From Echria macrotheca (lineage: Eukaryota > Ascomycota > Sordariomycetes > Sordariales > Schizotheciaceae): DNA of 64,000 nucleotides. The position numbers were made by a program, and so were the translations under genes. Shown here piece by piece: positions 56,638-64,000 of this stretch. How positions within the stretch are numbered: position 1 is the stretch's first letter; every line of letters begins with the position of its first letter. The stretch is from positions 3,107,027-3,171,026 of the forward strand of contig MU839827.1 of the NCBI GenBank assembly GCA_030411725.1, written 5' to 3'. A model generated the notes under the pieces. It made no database searches and was not told the origin of the DNA. It saw only the letters and a list, made by a program, of their open reading frames with translations.

Positions 56638-57868
56638 CTAATGAGCCATACTCTTCCCAATCTCACTCTCCCACCCCTTAGCCCTCTCAAACCCATTCGA
56701 GTGCGTCTGGTAGTCCATAAAAGCCTGATACACCTCCTCCTGCGAGTTCAGCACAAACGGCCCATACTGCACGACCTTCTGGTCGAGCGGCGTGCCGGCG
56801 ATGAGGACCAACCTCGCCGGCCCGTCGGCGCCCTCGTCCACCTCGACCCGAACCACCTCGCCCTGCGGCTCAAACACAACATTATGATACTGCCCCACCA
56901 CCCTCTTCTCCTCTCCTTCCTTCCCACCAAAAATCGCCGTCCCCTCGAGCACGTACGCAAACGCATTCCACCCCTCAGGAAGCGGCTGCGTGACCCTCCC
57001 GCCGGGCTGGATCTCAAGATCCAAAACCCACACAGGCGTGTACGCCAGATCCTTGACCGAGTCGATCCCGTGGCTCTGCCCGCTAATAACCTTAACCTTC
57101 ACGCGGCCCCCATCAACCTCAACCTGCGGGATCTCGGCCGCGCGGAGGTCGCGATACCGCGGCTCGCACTTCTTCAGCGAAGCAGGTAGATCGACCCAGA
57201 GCTGCAGCCCGACGTTCGCGCTCCCGTCCGGGTTCTGCCGCGGCATTTCGGCGTGCATGATCCCCCGTCCGGCCGTCATGAACTGCAGATCACCAGCATT
57301 GATGGTCCCCTTGTTGCCGGCGAAGTCTTCGTGGTCGACACCGCCTTGCAGGAGATATGTGATTGTTTCTTGTCTTTTTGTCGTTGTCAGCAAAAACATA
57401 TTCTGAGAGGAGGAGAAGAGAGAAAAATAAAACATACCCTCTATGAGGATGATCGGGAAATCCAGCCCCGGGCTTGATGCTGAAATGATCGAGCATCAAG
57501 AACGGCGAAAAGTTGCGCAGCTGCGGCGTGCCGACCGAGCGGCGCACTCTCGCTCCGGCGCCCTCGGCCTGCTCGACAGCGAGGAAAACCTTGCGGATGG
57601 CGCGTGAGACCGACATCTCCGTCGCGACGAGTCTCGTGTCTGGCGGGAGGTCGAGTTTGTGTGTTGTGTCGAGGACTAGTTGATCCACCGGTGCTTGTTT
57701 CCCAGCAGTAGGTTTCTCGGAGTACCTCCTCGTAGCCGTATTAAATAGGTGCGATGTCAGGGAAGTGAGATTGTATCTGTTCAAGATGCTTGGAACAAAA
57801 GCAATGGAAGCGATGCCGATGAGTATAGATGCCAGAAAAAGTAGATTCTTCATTTGATAAGAAGACAA
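56638..57868 (-). CDS. Pirin-family cupin protein with hydrophobic N-terminal segment
   Basis: Two exons on the minus strand (57868-57438 and 57373-56638) give 388 aa, or 383 aa if translation starts at MKNLLF (57853). The 64-nt intron has a GCTGAC branch point and joins PDHPHRG to QETITYLLQGG. The pirin core follows: FLMLDHFSIKPGAGFPDHPHRG and TAGRGIMHAEMP keep the metal-binding His, His, His and Glu residues. The C-terminal cupin half has VRVEVDEGADGPARLVLIAG and GPFVLNSQEEVYQAFMDYQ. Pirins bind Fe(II) and act as transcription cofactors or quercetinase-like dioxygenases. Ordinary pirins are ~290-300 aa; the extra ~80 residues here include KNLLFLASILIGIASIAFVP, which could be a signal anchor or mitochondrial presequence. 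Confidence 0.92.
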
Positions 57869-58377
57869 GACAGATACTTATACATAACTCCTACAAAAAT
57901 AAAAACCTGAAAACAAAGACGGCCGCGCGGGATAGAAATATCTTGAAGCTTCCCACTTCGTCCCCGCGCGGCCCCCCTCGGTCAGCTTGACTAAACTGCC
58001 GAAACCAACGGCAAATGCTTAGATACTCCCCGATCCGGTTAGCGCTGCTTACGTCAAGGTCGGTAATCGTCACGGAGCCCACGGCGGGGTTAACAACGGG
58101 ATGAGTGATGGTTTCATAATACATCGCTGTGTCCATGAGCTTCACTAAAATATGCGCTATAGCAATACCACGTCAAAAAAATATTCCTGACTGATCGCGC
58201 TCGCCGCTGCCGCCGACAAAACAAAAATCTGCCGCCCGGGTATCATCACTGCTAGTGTCCAGTCCCATTGCCCTGACCCCTTTTGCCGCCAGACGCCCAC
58301 CCAACATACATTCAAAGCCAAAGCCACTCCGTTACTCCTATCCTTGACTCCGTCTTTCAAAGACATACGACAGACAA
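57869..58377. other. Intergenic region between pirin and TBF1-like gene
   Basis: About 510 bp upstream of pirin and downstream of the TBF1-like gene. No feature recognised. Confidence 0.5.
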
Positions 58378-61279
58378 CTAGTCCGATCTGGCAGGGGCAA
58401 CTGGCGCCACCGGCGCAACCTGGCTCTGGCCATCGGCAAGCGCCGCCTGCAGCGTCTGGAAAAGCGTGGCCTCAGCCGATTGTTCGGCCGCCGCTGCTTG
58501 ATCTGCACCACTTGACAAACCATTGTCGTGATGGTTTGTGGCCTCGGCTGACTGACCTTGTGGCTGCGCCTGCGCCTGCGTCGGACTGGGACGAGGTGCA
58601 GTCGCTGGTATTGGCGGCTGCAGCTGCGGGCTGCCTTGGGTCGGCGTTTGGTATGAAGCTGTCTGCGGAGGCGCTTGCGGAGTACCATTTGGCACTGGGT
58701 ATGGGGATGCTGGCAAAGGCGGTTGCCGAGTACCGTAGTTTGCCGTTTGGTACGGACTGGTTTGTGGAGGCGGCTGAGGCTTCAGCGTCGGTTGCGTCTG
58801 TGCAGTCGGAGCAGGTGCGGACATCGGTGTTGCCAACGTCTGCGCCGGCTGTATCGCTGCCAGCCTCCCCGGCTGATGTGCCTGATGCCCCGGCACCTCC
58901 GCCTTGATCAATGGAGGAATAGGCACTGGTGGGGCCGATGCCATGCTCACCACAGGCGGCGCCGATGCCGAGGGCGATGCTCCCAACGTCATGGAGCTAG
59001 CTTGGGCCGGTGAGCCTACCGCGTGCCCACCGTCGAGTTGGCCGTTCTGGAGACCGCTCAGTGTCATTATGCCCTCGACTGTGGCTCGGTGCTCCTCCAA
59101 GCCCAGTCGCTCTTTCTCTTCAGCTTCCCTCCGCGCCGCCTGCCCAGGCGCTCGCGTCTTGAGCTCCCCTGTGACCTGCTGCAGGTAGAAGGGAATCTCA
59201 CATCCAGACTTGAGAAAGAAAAGCTTCAGGTTTCTAGCTTTGTCTTTCAGTTGAACCTGGTTGCGATCCTTGAGGACGTGGTTTACAGATCCATTGGGCC
59301 CGAAGAGCCCCAATATTTGGCTCCAATGCGGCCCCTTCACCATGTCGAGGCCCATCATAAGCGCCTGTTCTTCGTCTTGCGTCCATGGCCGCCGCGTTGA
59401 GTGAGCCCCTTCTCGCCGCGATGTGTTGGAATGCTTGGCCGCCATGGCCCGCCGTGCGCGATCGTACAGAGCTTGTGTCGAATCGGATTGAAGTTGGGGC
59501 TTGATATTCGCCGTCGGCCCGGCTGTCTGTGCCCGAGCCTCAGGCGTCGCGTAGTGTGGAAAGGATTGGGACGGCGTATCGCGTGTCGATGGTGCAAGCG
59601 TAGCTTGTGTTGCTGGATACCCAGGCTGGCTATTATGTGGTCTGGGGGGGCAACCCAGCTGCTCCTGGATCAGCGACGCCAAGTCCATCGAATCGCCAGG
59701 GTCGGGCGGGTGAGCAGGCATAGCTTCTCGCTTGACCTGAAGTCCAGAAGGCGAGAGAGCTTGGCCCAATGCCTTGGCGATGTCCAGTTCGCCGCTTGGG
59801 GGGTTCGATGCGTCCGCCATGAACTCATGGGGGGCCGTGTGATTCAGTGCTTGGGTTTCTCCGTCACGAGCAAACTGGGATGTTGCCGACTGCAGTATCG
59901 ACGCCAGTTCGGAAGTTTCAGGTTCACTGTGTACCTGCGTGGCATCCAAGTCCGTACGACTAATGGGAATATTGACGCCATACTTGTCGGCATAATCAAC
60001 GACCATGTTGAGATGACCTCGCAAGAATACGCTCAAGTCGTCGGCAAAGTGACCGGCCGAATATTGACTGCTTAGCCAGCCTGCCTCGGTTAGAAACGGA
60101 AACAGACGAGAAGACGAATAACTCACCCTTGATATGAGGGTCGTTTACCACGCCCAGCAATGCATTCCGTTTCTCCCGAATCCGGGTGGTGGGCAGCCTC
60201 TCGGCCAATTTTAACTGAGCATCCCCAGTTCGCTGACCCAGCAAATCGTTGGAGTCGACGGGAAAGAACTCATCAACGAGTGCGGCTACATGTTCGGCCT
60301 CTTCCACGTCTCGCAAGCTATCCATGAAAACCTGAGTCTTCAGGCCGACGAGCAGATCCGTCAAAGACGCCCGATACCCGCCGTCCTCGGGCAAGAAAAT
60401 GTTGAGAAACGATTTATGCACATCCAGCATTGCCACGTCGTTGGCGCCAAAGACACTGGCAGCTGTCGACGCCAGGTTGGCCATTCGGATCGTCTCACGG
60501 TCGTCCAAATCGGTGATGCCTAGATCGTCTGGGAAAAACAGCGGGCTATCCGAGAAAACCTTTCTTGCAGTGAAGAACATGTTGACCAGTCTCTCGTAGT
60601 CCTTGCTGAAGTGGGATTCGTGGTCGGCAAGCAGTAGCTCCGTCTCGAGCCGGTTCTGCTGCGAAAGCCGCAGCAGAATCTGAACGGCAAGGTTACCCAA
60701 AAGCGGAAAACTCATGAACCTAATCACGTAGATAGAATTGCTCGACGCCTTCATGATCCGATCTTCAATCTTGTCCGGGCCAGGACTGACAGTGGGAGAC
60801 CGCGCATCCAAGGGCTCGGCAACGAACGTCGGCACGCCGGCAACCTCATGAGAGGCTATGTTTCCTTGGTCCTTCTCGAGCGGTACGTTCGCCAATGCGT
60901 TCATAAGCGCAGCTCCCAGGTCGAGACCTGCGGCTCCATCATCTACCTCGTGCTTGATGCCAGCCGGTTCATTGTTTCCCGTGTTCTGTCTCTTTGCCGG
61001 AGGCTCACCATCGGCCGCATTTGAGTCTAGGGGGCGTTTCGCGACGGGGCTCGGTGGTATCTCAGATGGTTTCACTTCGGGAGGCGTTGGGGCGTGGTCG
61101 TGGCTCGGTAGGTCTGCGAAAGAAAGAGCTTCGGCAATCGAGAACGGAGCTGAGCTGGTCGGTAGGCCATGGAAGTCGGCCAAAGCCTCGACCGGGGCCG
61201 GGATTGGATCAGGCAACAAGGACGTAGTGGCACCAAAGGCAGCCAGAAGACTAGCCTCTATGGACTTTATGTCTTCCAT
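58378..61279 (-). CDS. TBF1: TTAGGG-repeat-binding factor (TBF1/TRF-like, telobox Myb protein)
   Basis: Two exons on the minus strand (61279-60127 and 60080-58378) give 951 aa. The 46-nt intron uses donor GTGAGT and the acceptor after GAGGCAG, which keeps the frame and gives PHIKGWLSSQYSAGHFADDL. An Asp/Glu/Pro-rich N-terminus is followed by a TRF-homology (TRFH-like) helical domain, about 170-370, with SSNSIYVIRFMSFPLLGNLA, HFSKDYERLVNMFFTARKVF and TDLLVGLKTQVFMDSLRDVE. The telobox Myb domain is at about 612-672: RRPWTQDEEQALMMGLDMVK followed by NQVQLKDKARNLKLFF, the LKDKxRN form of the TTAGGG-recognising helix. The C-terminal ~250 residues are Pro/Gln/Ala-rich with repeated YQT motifs. TBF1 binds TTAGGG at subtelomeres and at internal promoters. 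Confidence 0.9.
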
Positions 61280-62842
61280 GGTGATGTTGACCGAGGTCTG
61301 TACCCATTGGGATGACCCCGCCAGAAAGCAATTGAGCGCCTTTCCTGCGACCGATGGAAGTCGGGGCTATCGGGATGCGAGAAAAAGGGTCCGATCGAGA
61401 ACTCGGGATAGCTACAGCTGCTGTATTATACTCTCGTAGAAACTGTTGGCCTTCTTATCGTCGTCGTCGTCGCGTCGGACATGGATGGAGGGGTGAGGGA
61501 AGCTCAGTCAGAAATTTTCAGCTCCAAGTTGCCCTTATTTCTAGCCCCAACCGGCCGATACACAAAAGCTCCGGCAGAATTTAATCCTAGCGTGAACGCC
61601 AAAAACGCCGCCCCAAGCTAAAATGTCCTAACACGTCAATTGAAACGGCCTTGACATCATGACCTGATCCGAACACGTCTATTAGGTCTAATTCTCACAT
61701 GGATGGCCCGATTACTCGTGCTGGGGAATCCGCGAAGAGCTGCGAAGTTGTTGCTTCTAGGGTTAGGGTTGTTCGCCGGCCTCACCGCCTTGGGACCTTG
61801 GGACGGAATCGCGAATTTCTTTTCGGGAGGCTTTTTGGTTGACCAAGAACAAGTACAGCCGTCGCTGGAGTACAGCTTGAGGACGATGCCCCACTCATGG
61901 CCACAGATTCGGTGCTGCAAGACACGATAGCCCGCCCCAAGCGTTCAAGATAATTTAGTTCTCCAGGGTATACTATCTCCTGGCACGTCACCGCTCCACA
62001 GCCGGCCGTGCATCGGACCCGGACACCGGTGGCGTCGGCGGATGCCGACTAACTACGGAATAGCTAGCGCGTTGTCCAGACCCCTGGCTGCCGACCTTCG
62101 GACGCGGCGCGTTCCCCGACGGGGTGGGTCGGCTCGAGCTCCGAAAAAGGACTCGCTGAGATTTCTCCCGAAGACACCCATCAGTCCTATCTATCACCAA
62201 TTGCCCATTTATCGGCGTACACACGAGATTCGTTTCCCGCCATCTTTTATCTCCGGGCTCTTTCCTTCGCAACCGGGAAAGTGGCCGTGTGCTGGATTGC
62301 CGAGGGAAACAGAATAGCACCAACAGAGTGCGGGGTAGCCGCCCCATGACGTCCCAGGTCTTGTCCGGGCGACATCACCAGTTGGACACCAGCTCGCCCA
62401 TTCGCCCGATCTCTCAAGTAACAGTAAAGGGGTTGCACACACGGTTGAGCACGGCTTATAAATCGAGCCAATAATGCCTGGGTACATCGAGGCGTTAACC
62501 TGCAAGGACCAGATGCTCAGGAGTAGCTCCGCCTGCCCCATTTGCTCCATTCCGCCGGTGATGTCTGCGGGGAACAATCAGTATTGTTGAGGGGAACAGG
62601 CCGGATGGGATTGCATTCCCGCTGCTGTGAGACGACGAGACGACCCCGCTCCGAGCTGCCAAGTGCGAGCAGCAGCAGCAGTCGGCCCCTCTCGAGGTTG
62701 CCACCCCTTTGTCCCCTCTCTTCCACGCGCTGCCCGCTCATAGTATAATAATAAAGTCGACCGACACCTCTGCCCATCCCTATCTCCGAAAAACCCCTCC
62801 CGGTGCCATTCTCTCTTCGAATCCGTCCCCAGAACCGTCACC
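61280..62842. promoter_or_regulatory. Divergent promoter region TBF1-like / aldehyde dehydrogenase
   Basis: 1.56 kb between the two head-to-head start codons. It contains the telomere-type sequence TAGGGTTAGGGTT at 61758-61770, about 480 bp upstream of the TBF1 start and about 1.07 kb upstream of the dehydrogenase. No gene recognised inside it. Confidence 0.6.
61758..61770 (+). promoter_or_regulatory. Two-copy TTAGGG (TBF1-type) site
   Basis: The sequence TAGGGTTAGGGTT is read directly; it contains TTAGGGTT, the reverse complement of AACCCTAA, matching the yeast Tbf1 consensus ARCCCTAA. It lies in the promoter of the gene for the very factor expected to bind it. Confidence 0.6.
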
Positions 62843-64000
62843 ATGGCCAACGTGTTTACCGAGCTCAAGACGCCCATCACGGGCACCTACAAGCAGCCCA
62901 CCGGACTGTATGTATCCACCACCCTCCCAGCTACCCCAATTTCCGTCTCCATCTTCCCCCATACCTGTCCCGGTACTGACTTCGCCTCCCCCGCGCAGCT
63001 TCATCAACAATGAGTTTGTCGAGGGTGTCGACAAGAAGACGTTCGAGGTCATCAACCCCTCGACCGAGGAGGTGATCTGCTCGGTGCACGAGGCGACCGA
63101 GAAGGATGTCGACATTGCCGTGGCTGCTGCGCGAAAGGCGTTCGAGGGGCCCTGGAGGGAGGTGACCCCCCAGAAGCGTGGCCAGCTGATGTACAAGCTG
63201 GCCGAGCTCTGCGAGCAGAACCTCGATATTCTAGCCGCCGTTGAGTCTCTGGACAACGGCAAGTCGATCACCTTGGCTAGGGGGGATGTCGGTGCTGTCG
63301 TGGGCTGCCTCAAGTACTACGCTGGCTGGGCCGACAAGATTGAGGGTACCACGACAGATGTGGCCCCGGACATGTTCCATTATATCAAGAAGGAGCCTGT
63401 GAGTTTTCTCCAGCAAGATGGCCGACAGGCAAGCTAACATTGCGGAGATTGGTGTCTGTGGTCAGATCATCCCCTGGAACTTCCCTCTTCTCATGCTGGC
63501 CTGGAAGATTGGCCCCGCTCTCTGCACCGGCAACACGGTCGTCCTTAAGACTGCTGAGCAAACGCCTCTTTCCGCCCTCGTTCTCGCCCAGTACGTCAAG
63601 GAGGCCGGTTTCCCTCCCGGAGTCCTGAACATCATCTCGGGCTTCGGAAAGGTGGCGGGTGCTGCCATTTCGGCTCACATGGACGTTGACAAGGTTGCCT
63701 TCACCGGCTCGACCATCGTTGGCCGCGCCATCATGAAGGCGGCTGCCTCGTCCAACCTGAAGAAGGTGACACTCGAGCTTGGCGGCAAGTCGCCCAACAT
63801 TGTCTTCAACGACGCCGACATCGAGCAGGCCATCAGCTGGGTCAACTTTGGCATCTACTATAACCACGGGCAGTGCTGCTGTGCCGGTACCCGCATCTAC
63901 GTCCAGGACGGTATCTACGACAAGTTCGTCGCGGCCTTCAAGAAGCGGGCCGAGGCCAACAAGGTTGGCGACCCGTTCCACCACGAGACGTTCCAGGGCC
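62843..64000 (+). CDS. aldA: Aldehyde dehydrogenase (NAD(P)+), 5' part
   Basis: Exons 62843-62907, 62999-63398 and 63448 to beyond the window edge; the gene is cut off at 64000. Introns of 91 and 49 nt (the second ends GCTAACATTGCGGAG) join PTGL to FINNEFVEGVDKKTFEVINP and IKKEP to IGVCGQIIPWNFPLLM. The start has CACCATGG context. The family landmarks are present: GQIIPWNFPLL, GNTVVLKTAEQTPLSALV, FTGSTIVGRAI (cofactor pocket), ELGGKS with the general-base Glu, and NHGQCCCAGTR with the catalytic Cys. The sequence is of the cytosolic aldA type that oxidises acetaldehyde to acetate for ethanol use; the missing C-terminal third cannot be judged. Confidence 0.93.

Larger units (their letters stand above)
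54790..56640. other. AT-richer island with tRNA gene and possible decayed element sequence
   Basis: Base composition shifts to more A+T than the surrounding coding DNA. It contains the tRNA-Thr gene, a minus-strand frame of 154 codons (55282-55746) without a recognised domain, and a minus-strand stretch near 56245-56255 reading GTGGGGGAG followed by TGTCA, which resembles the polypurine tract/LTR start of copia-type elements. Near 56203-56222 is the short inverted pair TGTTGA...TCAACA. No intact transposon ORF, LTR pair or target-site duplication could be demonstrated. Confidence 0.4.

Noticed and set aside
56245..56640. Calling a complete copia-type retrotransposon here
   Set aside because: Only a polypurine-like motif and TGTCA are seen; no second LTR, polyprotein or target duplication.
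61758..61770. Reading the TTAGGG pair as telomere or subtelomere sequence
   Set aside because: Only two units, in the middle of housekeeping genes; a promoter site is more likely.
1..64000. CRISPR array, 5S/18S/28S rRNA, secondary-metabolite cluster or a linked defence system
   Set aside because: No direct repeats with unique spacers, no rRNA sequence and no adjacent biosynthetic or defence genes were recognised; the genes are unrelated housekeeping functions.

Overview
The window is nuclear DNA of a filamentous ascomycete, most likely a Sordariomycete of the Sordariales/Chaetomiaceae type. The evidence is GC-rich coding sequence, short introns (mostly 44-91 nt) with GT..AG ends and CTRAC branch points close to the acceptor, genes on both strands with long intergenic leaders, and proteins that read like Neurospora/Chaetomium orthologues (RVB1, p150Glued, SEC18, SPB4, an aldA-type aldehyde dehydrogenase). 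No rRNA, plasmid, virus or CRISPR sequence was seen. I could run no search, so family calls rest on recognised motifs, and all exon joins come from reading frame, splice signals and protein continuity.

Layout. 0.1-5.8 kb: TAF13 (+), a POA1-type macrodomain phosphatase (-), an EamA/DMT transporter (+) and the AAA+ ATPase RVB1 (+). 7.9-15 kb: an HMG-box regulator (+) and dynactin p150Glued (+). 15-19.3 kb: a long non-coding stretch leading to a large RasGEF of the LTE1 type (+, 19.3-24.8 kb). 25.6-34.6 kb: SEC18/NSF (-), a LENG1/CIR_N-type protein (+), two unrecognised small proteins and a KxDL-like protein (-). 38.7-45 kb: a DGK1/dolichol-kinase-family membrane protein (-), the DEAD-box helicase SPB4 (+) and a stomatin-like protein (-). 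48.7-53 kb: a GH47 alpha-1,2-mannosidase (-) and a six-exon coiled-coil protein of unknown function (-). 53-56.6 kb: an accessory-looking stretch with a structured minisatellite, an AT-richer island and an intron-containing tRNA-Thr(CGT). 56.6-64 kb: pirin (-), a telobox/TRF-like factor of the TBF1 type (-) and the 5' part of an aldehyde dehydrogenase that runs off the window.

The genes do not form a cluster or pathway. They are housekeeping genes for transcription (TAF13, RVB1, TBF1, HMG box), RNA and ribosome biogenesis (SPB4, LENG1-like, tRNA-Thr), vesicle traffic and secretion (SEC18, GH47, KxDL-like, dynactin), membrane biology (DMT, DGK1-like, stomatin) and metabolism (ALDH, POA1, pirin). 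I found no convincing undescribed multi-gene system. The observations most worth a second look are a two-copy TTAGGG site in the promoter of the telobox factor itself, a 61-bp higher-order minisatellite upstream of the unknown coiled-coil gene, the tRNA-Thr with a 54-nt intron and hairpin trailer, and several unusual gene structures (8-nt first exon, 37-nt internal exon, possible 13-nt last exon).
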